In this document: one piece after another, positions 29,500-41,487 of the stretch | Layout: each line of letters begins with the position of its first letter | How positions within the stretch are numbered: the first letter of the stretch is position 1 | Assembly (NCBI GenBank): GCA_963770045.1 | Contig: CAVYOD010000014.1 | Span: 1 to 64,000, forward strand | Origin: CAVYOD01 sp963770045 | GTDB taxonomy: Bacteria; Acidobacteriota; Aminicenantia; Aminicenantales; CAVYOD01 | DNA: 64,000 nt | Direction of reading: 5' to 3' | The notes under the pieces: model-generated | The model's database searches: none | What the model was told of the DNA's origin: nothing | The model's input: only the letters and a program-made list of their open reading frames with translations | Translations under genes and position numbers: made by a program

Positions 29500-31645
29500 T
29501 TATTTTTTTGGAAATTTGACAAGCCCGGCTTCTTCCAGCGCCTTAACGTGATTTAGGAATTCGCTGGCCGGGACCGGCTGGAATTCGAGGCTCAGTGTCG
29601 TCCTGATCTGTCCCAGGCTTTTCCGGCCATCGATTGAGGCAAACAACTCCAGCAGGTATCCATATCCATACTTCTCAAAGACGGCCTTCTGAACATCGGG
29701 ATGTTTTTGCAGGGCCCCCGAGATCTCCATGAACGGCATCCCGTCGCCCAACTTGACTGGTTTGACCTTGGCGGGGATCATCTTATCGAGGGCCAGCTCC
29801 TCGGCGGAGGCTTTCAGGAAGACGGGCTTGAAGCCGTTGAGTTGAGCCACGGCAAGATAGTGCATCTTGACCTGCTCGGTGTACGGTGCTGAAAGTGCAA
29901 GAACACTTTTGGCCACGCTGTCCAGGTAGGCCTCGACTTTCTTGCTGTTGCCCGAGAGGTCTTTGATCTTGGCCAATGCCAGGCTTGCGAGCCGAACAGA
30001 TTCCTGGATATTTCTGGCCGTATTCTGATAAGTGACACCGTTGTCGCCACCTCTGAGACGCGAGACCTCCCGCACGCTGCGGACGGCTGTGTCCTTTAAT
30101 GAAATCCAGTCTATCTTCGTATGTCGCCCGGACCAGGTTTTTCAGGACCTCCTCGTTTCCCGAGCAGATGGCCAGCGCGGAGGCGGCTCCTATAAAAGCC
30201 ACCCTCTTGAGTTGGGTCGGGTCAGATTTATCGGGGCGGTCATGGTCTGTGTGATACCAGAGGTCGGGCCAGACATTGAAGGAGAGCGCGGAGATGTCCG
30301 GCTCCGATTCCATAAAGACGCCGTGATCGCTTCCGCCCTCATACGGATTGACGAGATATTTAAAGGCCTGCGTCGTTCCGTTTTTTTCCACGATGGGAAC
30401 CGGGAAATGAACCCAGGGCGTCTGGCTTTCATAGCCGTGTTTCTCGACATTCGTTAAGAAGACGTAATTGGCCAAATTCTTGGCCACGGATTCGACGAAG
30501 GATGTTTTCGAGTAGGTCGGAACCTCGATTCCGAAGAAGGCATAGTTCAGATCCAGATTCTCGCCGACCATGTCCATGTTAATCGCACCCAGGATTTTGT
30601 CCGCCATCTCCGGATATTTCTTGAAGAAGGCCATGGTGGAGTTCCCTTCATCGCCCATCACGAAATAGATGGACCGTTCCGGCCGTTCGATCTTGCCTTC
30701 CCTGATGAGCTTGGTCAGCGTGCGGGCGATCTCTGTCAAAACCACGCACCCGCTCACGTTATCGTTGGCCCCTTGTTTTTGCGGACGCTCGAACAGATGG
30801 GCCGTGAACATGAACCTTTTTTATCGGGAGCGGTTCCCTTTATGGTTGCCATCACCGTATCGAGCTTTGCGGGGATGGTGGCTGTTTTGGACGTTGCTTT
30901 GAGGACGATCTTCTGACCGCTAAAAATCAGGTCCTTCAATTGCTCGCCGAGCTGGGGCCAGATGTTGAAACCAAACACCTTGTTCTTGATCTTTCCTTTG
31001 TCAAGCCTCATGTCGAAGCCGACCTGAAAGGGATCATAGAGAGGTTTGGCGGGAGAGAAATAAGAGATGATCCCCAGCGCCCCTTTTTCAAAGGCCTGGC
31101 CGGAAAAATAAGGGTACTCAGGGGTGAGAACGATCTTCCCGGTCAAGTCCATCTCTTTTACTTTGGGGATATCTCTCTTCTCTATGAAGACGACCTCCCC
31201 CTCCCAGTCTCCTTCATCACAGTTGCGCGACATCAGGGCGGGGTGTTCCTCGAGCCGGCTCAATCGCTTTTCTTCCGGCTGGACCATCGAGAGCTCGGCA
31301 TCCAGACCGACCCACCAGCCGCCGCGGCTGGCTCCTTTTCCCCAGGTTCTCGAGCTTGACCTCATCGACCCCGTAATCCTTCAGTTTCTTGGCCAGATAC
31401 TCGGCCTCGTGAAAGAAGCCTTTGAACTCTTCCTCGGTCCTTATATGTTCGTAGCCGGCCATGGCCACCTCGTTGTTAAAGGCGAGCTGCCCCGAGACTT
31501 CATTCAGAATGGCTCGCAGAATTTTCGCGGGAAGAGGCGTCTCCGGAATTTTGCTGACTTCTTGCGAGAACAAGGCTCCCGCGAAGATCAACCCGGCCAG
31601 ACAAGCCAGGCCCAGCAGGATGTTGTGGCCTTTTTCCAATCTCAT
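29500..31645 (-). pseudogene. M28 family exported metallopeptidase, copy 1, three frameshifts
   Basis: GGAGG precedes the ATG at 31645 (MRLEKGHNILLGLACLAG, signal peptide). It follows the protein at 49083-51248 almost domain for domain. It has an N-terminal PA-like region (GKIVLTPEYPYFSGQAFEKG), then an M28 domain with the zinc ligands in MFTAHLFERP, GANDNVSGC, VMGDEGNSTM, NMDMVGEN and WYHTDHDRPD, then a ~200-residue helical tail. The frame shifts near 31340, 30820 and 30098; each break is bridged exactly by comparison with the intact copy. Length if repaired is about 715 residues. M28 enzymes are zinc aminopeptidases or carboxypeptidases. Either a young pseudogene or error-laden sequence. 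Confidence 0.82.
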
Positions 31646-31693
31646 TTTTTTCCTCCGTTTTTGGACTCTGGGCGCCCGGATCTGAACCGAAAA

Positions 31694-33280
31694 CTAGCGG
31701 ACGACTTTGCTCAGAACAATGATCGTCACTTCGTTCTTTTCCTGATCTTCCTTGATTTGCACTTCGGGGGCTTTCAGTGTGAATCCGGCGGTTTTGAAGA
31801 GGATGTTTTTATAGGTTTCACCCTCTTGTTTTTCGAAAGTGAACTCGTAGCCTTTTTCGCCGGCTTTAGCCTCGGTGTCTATCCATTCGATCGTCCAGAG
31901 AAAGGGCTTGTGGATCGGTGTGTCCACGGTCGTGAGCAGAACATCTCCGAGGGCAAAATCCTTGAGTCCGTTGAGGAAGAGCCCCTCAACGCCGATGGTG
32001 ACAAACTTCCCCCGGCCCTCGGGGATGATGAGCTCCTTGGTCTTTTTATAATCAATGATATATCTTTTCCCGACGCGGTTCTTGATCACCGCTTTGGCGT
32101 CGTCTCTCTCCTTAATCACCGCCTGATGTTTGGTGAAAAGGTCATCATACTTGTATTTGGGTTTCAACCGATCCTCGACCTCTTTTCTCTCGACCTCTGA
32201 TAAGTTCAGGTATTTCGCGGTGACTTCATCGAGATTCTTTCCCGTCTGGAAAAAATCTTTTTTCCATCCGGGGGAAGAAACGGTCAAGGAGGAGACACTG
32301 GAAAACTCCGATAGGTGTAGCATTGCACCAAGGTGTCCAACGTATCATTCATGATGAAGTTGATCGCCTCTGTGGTCTTTTGGTAGACATAACCGTTAGC
32401 GTATTTGAAGTCGAAAAAGAAGGGATCGTCTTTCTGGCTCATGTTCGGCTTGTACTTGTTGTCCCTGCAGAGCATAGCCATCTTGACGTCGGAATAGTTA
32501 GCCGTGCCCTCTGAGACCGTGGTGTTGGTTTCAAAGGCGATAGCCCCAGGGGTCATGAACTTGTGCTTTTGTCTCCCGGGCCAGGCTGTAGTCTTTAAAA
32601 TATTCCAGGGCTTTCTTCTTATCTTTTTCCTGGAAGGCCTTGAGGAGGGCGAGCCCCTCGATATTCGAATAGGTCGAATACTCCGGGTTCACCGAGAAAT
32701 CTTGGTCTTCTTTCTCGTCTCCTTGTCTCTTCATGGCCCGGGTTTGGAAGCCATGGAAAAATTCATGGACATAGAGAAGGATCTCTCCATCGCTTGAAGC
32801 CATGGGTTGAAACGCCGGATCTTTTTTTATCTTCGCCTCTTGAATGGCCTTGGCCAGTTCTTCGGGGGTAACCTTCGCCTCCTGGAGCTGGATGCGGATT
32901 TTGAGTCCGCCCCCGCCGCCCCCCACCAGAGGGGGGCTTAATTTGATGGGCAGTTCTTCTTTGCGGTTGAGATAGATCTTTTTCCCGCGAATCGCCCGGC
33001 CCGGAACAAGCTCATAGCCCTCCGGGATTTTGTCCCGCGGCCCGACGAGCAGAAATACGAGATTCGGATATTGAACCTGGAATTCAACTTCTGGGTAATT
33101 ATTCCAGCCGGGCCAGATCTTCTCGGCAAATGTGTCCATGAGCCTGTAGGTTTCTTCGAGCCGGAGTAGCTCAACCTCCAGATATCTCTCGAGTTTTGGC
33201 GCCGCGGGCAATCGAAAAGATAAAATGACCAGGCCGAGGATAAAGAACACTCCTGCTTTTCGTAATCTCTTTTTGTGCAA
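31694..33280 (-). pseudogene. Exported HExxH protein of unknown family, copy 1, frameshifted
   Basis: The start is uncertain: a TTG at 33280 gives HKKRLRKAGVFFILGLVILS, a signal sequence. The body reads EETYRLMDTFAEKIWPGWNN, then the zinc motif ILLYVHEFFHGFQTRA, then TVSEGTANYSDVKMAML, where SEG could give the third ligand of a gluzincin. The C-terminal ~200 residues form a beta-rich domain (YIIDYKKTKELIIPEG, AGFTLKAPEVQIKEDQ). Frames change near 32545 and 32310. It is a putative secreted zinc peptidase; I know no named family with this layout. A paralogue lies directly upstream, so the two arose by tandem duplication. Confidence 0.7.
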
Positions 33281-33326
33281 TATATTTTGGCTCCTGGCGT
33301 CGTCCGCACTGAAAAGACCGACCTGA

Positions 33327-34882
33327 TCAATTCTGCTTGACTTTAGATACAACAATGAATTTGACCCTGTTGCCTCATTTCTTTGACCTGGATCTTGGGG
33401 GCCTTTAGGGTGAATCCGGACGTTGTGATCACGGCGTTAGTATAAACGTCTCCCTCTTTCTTGCTCGAGGTTATTGAATACTTTTGGCCCTGCGTGTCAA
33501 CATAGCGGAGGTAGTAAATCTGATCTGTCGCCACCGGCTTTCCCTTGCCTTCGTAGAGGACCTCTTTTATGGAGATGGCCTTCACTCCCTCGGGATAGAC
33601 CGTCTGCAGTCCTCTTCGAAAAACTTTGGCCGCAGCCTCCGGACTGGGTATCGGATATTCTCCCGTCGGCTTGAAGTTGATAATATATACCTTCCCTTTT
33701 TGGGCGAAAAAGGACTTGAAGGCATTGTCTCTCGCCTTCACGACGGCGTCGTGCTTGACAAATAGCGCTTTGGCATTATACTTTGCAGAGAGTCTCTCTT
33801 CGACTTTTAGTTCTTCGTTCTTTTTCATGCCCAGAAAATCGGAGATGATGTCCGAAAGATAATGATATTTTGCGGGGATCGATTTTTGCCAGCCCGGAGA
33901 AAAGCGGCTGAGCAGGAGCGCTTGAAAACAGCCGTATTGATAGCATTTTTAGAGGCTTTCCAGGGTCATGCCCTTGGAAGCGTCCAGCTCCTGGAGCCTC
34001 TGATCGAAGAAAGCTCTTAAGGTCCTTGAAGCCGAAGAAATAAGGATCGTCCTGTCTGGCTGATTTTCGGCTGGTACTTCGAGGAGATTTGCTGGAGGAC
34101 CGCATACTCGGAATACCTGGCCGGTTCCCTCCATGAAGTCTTCCTCCATTTCCTGGGCCTGCTCGAGGGGGGCCATGCTCTCTATATTTGAGCTTACGGG
34201 CTGCTATAAAATCCTTCAGGTATTCCTTGGCCACAGAATATTCCTTGGCTAAGAAGGCTTGCTTAAGCGCTTCTCCCTCGATTTCTGAATAAACGGCATA
34301 ATTCGTATCAGGATTGTATTGGAGATTCCCGTGAGCGAAAGTATAAAAGGAACCCTGAAAGACATGAAACAGCTCGTGGACGTAAAGCAGGATCTGGTTT
34401 TCGCTGGCCACCTGGAATTTATCTTCGGGCTTCGATTCCTTGGGGCAGGCGAGGTGAAGAGAGCTGTATCCAGACGGTCTCGACATCTTTTCCGGCATGG
34501 GTCCCGAAACTCTGCGGGGCCTCCCCCGCCACTCGTGGGCCAAGTGAGCTTGACCGGGACCTCGTTTTGACGGTTCAGATAAACTTCTTTTGCCCCGGAC
34601 TTCTACCCCCTGAACCAACTCAAAACCGGGTGGCGGCTCCGGGTGCCCGACAGAGCATTCCGGACTCCATTTTCATAGTCAAAGAGAAAAGGGACATCGG
34701 CGAACCCCGTCCAGCCCGGCCAGACCCGGGCCGCGCACTGGTCGAGCACGTTCCAGAGCTCATCCAGCCTGATCAGCTCCATTTTCATGACCGGATCAAG
34801 CGTCTTGTCAGTGATCTCGTTTCCAGGACGAGAAAGCCAGCAAGCAAAGTACGCCCACTAGAATAAAAATGCTTCGTCTCAT
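33327..34882 (-). pseudogene. Exported HExxH protein, copy 2, heavily frameshifted
   Basis: The ATG at 34882 follows GGAGATGACGGCC and starts a signal sequence (MRRSIFILVGVLCLLAFSSW). The order of parts matches copy 1: LDELWNVLDQCAARVWPGWT, ILLYVHELFHVFQGSFYTFA (HExxH), FMEGTGQ near 34125, DDPYFFGFKDLK, YIINFKPTGEYPIPSP, ITTSGFTLKAPKIQVKEM and a last strand KFIVVSKVKQN ending at 33327. At least five frame changes are needed to join them, more than in any other gene of the window. Sequence errors alone seem less likely here, and true decay of the duplicate is possible. Confidence 0.65.
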
Positions 34883-34887
34883 GGCCG

Positions 34888-35626
34888 TCATCTCCGCTTG
34901 AATTCGTCCGTGAGCTCTTCTTTCTTGAGCCCTTGAGGGGAATCATAGATTCCCGACGGAGCCTGGGCTTCCTCGATTTTGAGAACGCGAGATTCCCAGA
35001 TGAACGTTGACCCGATCGGCCTCTCATCAATCACTTTTTCCCAGAGGACGAAGCGGCTCTTGAGTGGCTCATATTTTTCCAGGAGAGGACCCGCCTCCCG
35101 ACCCTGAAAATCGCGCTCGAGATGATCATAAGAAGTACGGATTGATGCCGATCGCGTCGGTAACCCAGAGTTCGATCGTTTTTTCCGAATAATCCGCGTC
35201 TCCCTCCAGGACAAATTTCTTGCAGCTAAAACCGCAAATTTCCTTTTCTTCCCCAGTCGCCTTCAGCATCCAGTCAAACTCAGGCTCATATTCATAACCT
35301 TCGTTATTGAGTTTTTCCCAGAGCCTCAGGAGCAGGTGGATGGTCAAGAGACATTTCCAGGTAGGTCTTGGCCTTGGCATTGATGATCCACCTTTTTTTT
35401 TCAGATCCTGCCTGGTGATCGTGATTTGGTCCCTGACGGCGTGATATTCTGCGTTTTTCGAGCGCCAGATTTCGACGGTGCTGGTCGAACTCCTGGAGAG
35501 ATCCCTGGAATACCTCTTTTCCTCTTTTTGGACGTGAAGATCAGCCAGACAATACTGGGCGATGAAGATCATGAAGACCAAAAAGGCAAATCCCTGAAAA
35601 ATCCCCCGCTGTCTTTGGGCAGACAT
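34888..35626 (-). pseudogene. Secreted protein of unknown function (DUF4412-like), frameshifted
   Basis: AAGGAG precedes the ATG at 35626 (MSAQRQRGIFQGFAFLVFM), a signal peptide. The body is beta-rich: TSTVEIWRSKNAEYHAVRDQ, WIINAKAKTYLEMSLDHPP, EICGFSCKKFVLEGDADYSE, WESRVLKIEEAQAPSGIYD. The pattern of a dye-like periplasmic sheet with a metal- or lipid-pocket resembles DUF4412 proteins, but I am not certain. Breaks occur at the A-run near 35395, near 35315 and near 35130. It ends five bases before the second HExxH gene begins, so it probably belongs to the same transcript. Confidence 0.55.
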
Positions 35627-35771
35627 TTTTATTACTCCTTGAAAGAATGCTTGGTCAGCAGCCAAGGGCGTGTCCCGCCGTGGCGCCTCGCCCTCTCGGC
35701 CCGTTCATAGACATTACTAACCATCGCTGAACCCAAATCGTTCCAGAACCGAAAGACCCGCTGAAGAACAT

Positions 35772-37813
35772 TCAGTTTGAACCCAAGAGTTCGTCGACCA
35801 GACGTGTCGCCTGATAGACCTTTCGCAGGGCCTCCATGATCCCCAGAGCGTGGACTTGGACGGAACGGACCTGCTTGTCGGAATAGAGGAAACGGTGAGG
35901 AAGCGACTGCCTGTTTCCATCGAACAGAATGCCCACGAATTCTCCCTTCCCGTTGATAACCGGAGAGCCCGAATTCCCGCCGCTTGAATCGCAGGTCGTC
36001 ACAAAGTTAACCGGAGCGTCCAGGTCGATCTTGGAGCGGGCTCTGAGGTAACTCTGGGGAAGATAGTAAGGCTCCTTGTTCTTGGCTTTGTCCGACCGCT
36101 CGTAGAGACCGCCGAAGGTCGTCTGGAAGGGAACAAAAGAACCATCATCCTCATGGTAGCTCTTCACCTGCCCGTAGGAGAGTCGAAGGGTGTGGGTGGC
36201 ATCGGGAGCGATCGTGGTTCCTTTCAACTCAAATAGGATCCGGGAGATCTGAGCCCCGTAGAGATCTTCGACCGATTCGACCTCCTTTTGATAGCGGGCC
36301 TGAAGGTCCTTCTTGACAGGCTCGATGAGCCGGGCTAACCGAATGGCCGGATCAGCGGAGGAGAGGATATCCTCGGCCTTCCCTTCGGTCAAGCGCTTCA
36401 AGAAAATGATGTTATTCAATTGAGATTTCATGATGATATCCCGGGCTGCTTCTTCCGGCGCCCTGGTGGCCAGGATCTTTTGGACCAGGGGATCGTCTCC
36501 GAGCTCGTCCCCAAGAAAGAGGAACGACTGGGTAAGGCGGGCGATCTCGAATTCCTTATCGAACGGCCCGGAGGAAAGGATCCGGGCCGCCAGGGAGCTG
36601 CGGGCGGCCGGCTCGTTCTCGGAGGCCAGGTGCACAAGGTCCTGGGCCAGCCGTATGTAAGTGCTGCGGAACCCTTCTCCCTCAACAAAAAAGAAATAGG
36701 GCTTGTAGAATGAGGCGAAGCTCTTCCGGGCCTTGGCGATCTCTTCCCAGGCCGCGGCATAGTTTTTCCTCAAATCAGCGTTTTTATCTACAGCTTCCCG
36801 CATTTCCTTCTTGCTCTTGAGTTTCTCGGACATAATCTCTTGATCGTGCAGGCCGGAAAGCATTCCTGTGAAGCATTTGACCTCGTTCATTGCGCCCCAG
36901 AGATCCCGCCCGGCGAGGCGCGCTTCTTCCTGTCCTTTCTTGCTGAACTCGGTGAAATAGTCGCGCTCGGCGATATACTTCTTCAAAACCATCGGGTATT
37001 CGACGTCCCGGAGGAACTCCATCTGAGAGTAGGTCAGGAGCCTGTAGGTGAACGCAGGGTTTCCGGCCGTAAAGACCAGCTCGCCCTCTTTGAGGCCGGA
37101 TGTATTCCACTTCAGGTAATTCTTGGTTTTGAGGGGTTTTCCATTCTCATAGACGCGAAAGAAGGCGATATCCAGGCAGAATCGGGGATATCCGTAGTTA
37201 TCGGGGTCGCCGCCAAACAAAGGCATAGCGTCCTCCGGAGCAAAGACGAGCCGGACGTCAGTATAGATCTTGTATTTATAAAGATGAAACAGCGCTCCCG
37301 CGTAGAGCTTGACGACCTCTCCCCTGAGACCGGTTCCGCCGCTGCCTTCCGCTCGATTTCCACAATGGTTTTCCGCATGGCGCTTCCCGCCTCGGCCGGG
37401 GCCATCCCGGCCTTGACCCCGCCTTTCACTTGGGATGTCACATCCTCTATTTCTTTCAGGACTTTGACCTCGAAGCCGGGGCATCTGAGCTCGTCGGCGA
37501 GGCTCTTGGCATAGAAGCCGTTCTTCATGAGATCGCTGTCTTTGGTGCTCAGGTTCTGGATGGCGCGGGCGCCGACATGATGGTTGGTAATCAGGAGTCC
37601 ATCCGGCGAGACAAAAGAACTGGATCCTCCCAGATTGGCGCAGGAGAGCCGGACATGTTCGATCCATTGGGGAGTCAAGGCGAGCCCGTATTTTTCTTTG
37701 ATAATCTTGATGGGGACCAGGTTAAAGGGCCAGAGTCCCTCATCGGCCGAGAGGGACGTCAGAAGCCCGGCCAAAAAAAGGAACAGAAAAAGTCGGAAAC
37801 GCAGCGTTCTCAC
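35772..37813 (-). CDS. S46 family dipeptidyl-peptidase (DPP7/DPP11-like), frameshifted
   Basis: About 680 residues from the ATG at 37813 (signal peptide MRTLRFRLFLFLFLAGLL). The chymotrypsin-like catalytic triad of family S46 can be placed: His in LLITNHHVGARAIQ, Asp in YGYPRFCLDIAFF, and Ser in GNSGSPVINGKG. Between them lies the helical cap unique to S46 (roughly residues 280-570). One frameshift near 37325 splits the N-terminal 165 residues from the rest. S46 enzymes release dipeptides from the N-terminus of peptides in the periplasm of asaccharolytic bacteria. DPP11 prefers Asp/Glu and DPP7 hydrophobic P1; the determinant residue cannot be assigned safely. Confidence 0.88.
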
Positions 37814-37901
37814 GGGAACTCCTCCTTTATAAACGAACCTAGAGGACGGATTTTTTCGTCTCGCACAGCTCTAAGTATATTGACGCCCAAACCCCGGAAG
37901 A

Positions 37902-37922
37902 TGTGCCAACTCCATTGGCACA
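37902..37922. promoter_or_regulatory. Perfect inverted repeat between divergent peptidase genes
   Basis: TGTGCCAA (37902-37909), five bases, TTGGCACA (37915-37922). It lies 89 bases before the S46 start and 92 bases before the M16 start, almost central. It looks like an operator for a dimeric regulator serving both genes. Each arm resembles a sigma-54 -24 box, but no matching -12 GC follows in either direction. Confidence 0.5.
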
Positions 37923-38013
37923 ATGTCTTCCCGGCCGCCGTCTTCTATAGACTCTAGGAGATACTCTGTTTTGACCTTTCAGTATCAAATTCTTTTAGAG
38001 AAGGAGTCTTTGC

Positions 38014-39371
38014 ATGGACCACAATCCAGCCTCGAAGAAACCCGGCCTTTTCTTTTTGCTCATCTTTGCCGTGGTCGTGCTCGTCCAGGCCGTCAGCCAG
38101 CCGCAGGTTCCCTTCACTGAACACCGGTTGAAGAACGGACTCGTGTCGTTATCTCCGAAGACCACGCTGTGCCCATCGTGGCCGTGTGCGTAACCTACGA
38201 CGTGGGCTCAATGAACGAAAGGCCAGGACGGACGGGATTCGCCCACCTCTTCGAGCACCTGATGTTCAGAGGCTCGCAAAACGTTGCCTCCGGCCAGCAC
38301 GGCGTTCTCGTCCATAACGTCGGTGGAGATATCAACGGGACGACCGGCTATGATAGGACGAATTTTTTCGAATACCTGCCCTCGACACAACTCGAGCTGG
38401 CCTTGTTCCTGGAGGCCGACCGGATGGCGTCCCTGACCCTCAACCAGAAAAACCTGGACGCGGAGATCGCCACGGTCAAAGAGGAACGCCGGATGCGCCA
38501 GGACAACCAGCCTTACGGAGGGACCTGGGACACCGTTTATGAGGTCGCCTACAAGAATTTTGCTTACGGTCATTCGGGAATAGGTTCCATGGAGGACCTG
38601 AGTGCGGCGACGGTGGAGGACGCCAAGGATTTCTTCGGGACCTATTATGCCCCCGGAAATGCGGTCCTGACAGTTGTCGGGGATGTCCAGACCAAGGCCG
38701 CCTTAAAGCTCGTTCAGAAGTACTTCGAAAAGATCGCGGGGGGCCCCAAACCGCCGGCGGTGGACCTTTCCGAACCTGAGCAGAAAGCCGAACAGCGAAG
38801 GACGATCAAGGACACCCTGGCTCCTCTGCCACAGATCGACATCGCCTATCATATCCCGCCCACGCTCGATCCGGACAACGATGCCGCGACAGCCCTGGCT
38901 TCTGTTTTCAATGACAGCGCCCGAGCCGTCGAGTCTCTGGTTCGCCAGAAAAAACTGGCCGTTAAAGTCGGGGCCTTTGTCTCCGAGAGCCGCGGCCCTG
39001 GGCTCTTCCATATCCTGTGCCAGGTGGCGCCTGATAAATCCCCAGAAGAAACGGAGAGAGCCATTTATGAGGAAATCGAAAAGCTGAAGGAGGCTCCGGT
39101 TGAGGCCTGGGAGATCGAGATGGCGCTCAACCAGGCGCGCCGGGAATATATCTACCCGCTTTCTGAAGCGCTGCGGAGAGCCATCGCCCTGGGTGAGTAT
39201 GCTGTCTACTATCAAAAGCCGGCCCTGATCAACGCCAGGCTGGGAACACTGACCCGGAACATCACGGCTGACAACATCGAAAGAGTCGCCAAGAAATTCC
39301 TGACCGAGCAGAACAGGACGGTTGTCGTGACAATCCCCGAAAAGGCCGCCCCAGGCAAAGGAGGATTCTGA
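38014..39371 (+). CDS. M16 zinc peptidase, catalytic subunit, frameshifted
   Basis: AGAAGGAG precedes the ATG at 38014. The N-terminus (SKKPGLFFLLIFAVVVLVQA) is a signal anchor. A frameshift near 38142 (KNGL, then RVVISEDHAVP in the next frame) is followed by an unbroken M16 fold. The inverted zinc motif HxxEH is present as FAHLFEHLMF, with the distal Glu in IATVKEERRMRQ. The second, inactive half contains the R/Y pair region GLFHILCQVAPD. It is about 450 residues, the usual length of two-subunit bacterial M16B enzymes. Its stop shares one base with the start of the next gene, the partner subunit. Confidence 0.88.
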
Positions 39372-40827
39372 TGCGTTTCCATCGCTTGACGCTCCTAACG
39401 CTTCTGATTCTATCCGTTCTTGCGTGCCAGCAGGTTAAGGATCCGAGCCTTGCCCTCAAAAAGGCGCCGATCTCGAACAAGAACATCCAGGTCAAACTCC
39501 CCGCCGTGAGCGAAACGGACTTGCCCAACGGAGCCCATTTGATGGTCCTCGAAGACCACAGGCTTCCGCTCGTCTCTTTTCAAATCGTGATCCCAGGCGC
39601 CGGGGCTACTTTGATCCGGCGGGAAAGGAGGGCTCTGCCCTCTTTGCCGCGGCGATGCTGACAAGGGGCACCAAATCCCTCAATAAAAAACAGATCGATC
39701 AGGAACTCGAGCGAACGGCGGCCGGGCTCGGCGTCTCCGCCCGAATGGAAGGCGAGAACGCTGTCTTGAGCGGCTCTTGTCTTTCGGAACACTTCGAGAG
39801 GATTTTTGGGCTGGCCGCCGACATCCTTCTCCATCCGGGCTTTCCGGACAGAGAGCTCGCTCTTCTCAAAACAGAACAGCTTAACCACCTCCTGACCCAG
39901 CGTTCGGACCCGGATTTTCTGGCCTGGGAGATGTTCTCCAAGGTGGTTTATGGGGATCATCCCGGCTCTCGGCTGGCACCAACCGAAGCCGGAATTAGGG
40001 ACCTGAAAAGGGAGGACTTGATTGAGTTCCATAAGTCCAAGTATGTCCCGGACTACGCTGTGATCGGAATCTCCGGCGACATCACCGCTGAAGAAGCGAA
40101 GCAGGTAGCGACGGCGGAGCTGTCATTTTGGGAAAAAGCGGGGACCGCCAAGCCCCTCTTCTCGGATCCGGCGCCTATCGGGCCGGCTAAGATCCATGTT
40201 GTTCATCGTCCCCACTCTGTTCAGACGGTCTTGATGGCGGGGACACAGGGCATCAGGCGGGATGACCCGGATTTTATCATCCTGACTTACCTGAACCAGG
40301 TTCTGGGCTCGAATTCGAGCCGCCGCCTTTTCCAGAATCTCAGGGAGAGGCATGCTTATACATACGGTTGCTACAGTTCCGCCCGTTTTCGGGCCTACAA
40401 GGGCCTCTGGGTGGCGCGCACCCAGGGAGTCAGGCTGGAGGTCACGGAGCCGGCGCTCAAGGAGATCCTGTTTGAGCTGGAGCGGATCCGCACAGAGCCG
40501 GTCCCCGAACAGGAAATGAAGGACGTGAAGAGAATGACCAGCGCCGAATTCGCCCTGGCCACCGAATCTTCTGACAAAGTCCTTGGCGACGTCATAACCC
40601 GATGGACCTACCGTTTTCCCGGGGACTATTGGGACCGCTACCCGGAAAAAATTCAAGCCGTGACGCCGGCCGAAGTCCAGGAGTACGCTAAGAAATTCCT
40701 CGCGCCCGACCGGATTCACATCGTTGCCGTCGGGGATGCAGAAAAAATCATGGACAGCTTGAAAAAATTTGGTCCGGTTGAGATCTTTGATACGGACGGA
40801 AAGCCGATAATTCTTGGGAGCAAGTGA
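39371..40827 (+). CDS. M16 peptidase-like partner subunit (lipoprotein, non-catalytic), frameshifted
   Basis: It begins at the ATG overlapping the previous stop. The signal LLILSVLACQQ is a lipobox with Cys at residue 17, so the subunit is lipid-anchored. The M16 fold is clear (LPNGAHLMVLEDHRLPLVSF, SALFAAAMLTRGTKS, VLGSNSSRRLFQNLRERHAYTYG), but the position of HxxEH reads ALFAAAMLTRG, so it has no zinc site. It should supply the substrate-gripping half of a heterodimer with the upstream protein. A frameshift near 39600 separates the first 75 residues. About 485 residues if repaired. Confidence 0.86.
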
Positions 40828-40904
40828 CCGGTGCGCAGATTGAAACATCAAAGTCACTTGTTTGCCTGGTCTGATCGTTAAAACCCATCGCGTAGGAGAG
40901 AATT

Positions 40905-41348
40905 ATGAAAAAAATTGCGATCATAATTTGTGCCAGGTATCAGGCCTGCGGAGGAGGGAAATGTTTTCGCGCTTTGAAGGAGCGTAAAGGAGCATTTTCT
41001 ATTTACCCGAAAGAGGAAGAAGTAGAGATAGTTGGTTATTCCAATTGTGGAGGCTGCCCGGGCGGGAATATAGAAAATGTTCCCGAGGAGATGAAAAAGA
41101 ACGGGGCAGAAATAATCCACTTGGCAACAGATCTTGTTGTGGGATACCCTCCCTGCCCTTCGATCCGGGCTTTCAAAGAATTCCTAGAAAACAAGTATAA
41201 TTTGAAGGTTATTGTAGGGACTCATCCAATTCCAAAAAAATATTATGATACTCAAAAGACCCTTAGCTCTTGGGAAGAGATGAAGATGAATGATATCGCC
41301 GGCCTTCTGATGGCAGAAGACGATAGCACCAGAGAAGATTACAATTGA
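40905..41348 (+). CDS. CGGC domain protein (PF08821-like)
   Basis: 147 residues, starting seven bases after AGGAG. It carries the family's cysteine signature: CARYQACGGGKCFRALKERK near the N-terminus, YSNCGGCPGGNIENVPEE around residue 47, and GYPPCPSIRAFKEFLE around residue 83. CGGC proteins are small cytoplasmic proteins of anaerobes believed to bind metal through these cysteines; no enzyme activity is established. The AT content is higher than in neighbouring genes, hinting at later acquisition. Frame intact. Confidence 0.88.
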   Translation: MKKIAIIICARYQACGGGKCFRALKERKGAFSIYPKEEEVEIVGYSNCGGCPGGNIENVPEEMKKNGAEIIHLATDLVVGYPPCPSIRAFKEFLENKYNLKVIVGTHPIPKKYYDTQKTLSSWEEMKMNDIAGLLMAEDDSTREDYN

Positions 41349-41487
41349 TCGGCATTCTGGTCATCTTAAGTTCCGGTCCACCTAGGACTGCTTAGAAAAT
41401 CGTCAACGGTCTTAAAAAAACTCGGTCCGATTAATGTTTTTACTGCAGACGAAAAACACAACAGTCTTGCAGGCAAGCGGAAAAGCA

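Noticed and set aside
37915..37935. TTGGCACA as a sigma-54 promoter of the M16 gene
   Set aside because: No TTGC-like -12 element follows at the right distance; the perfect palindrome suggests an operator instead.
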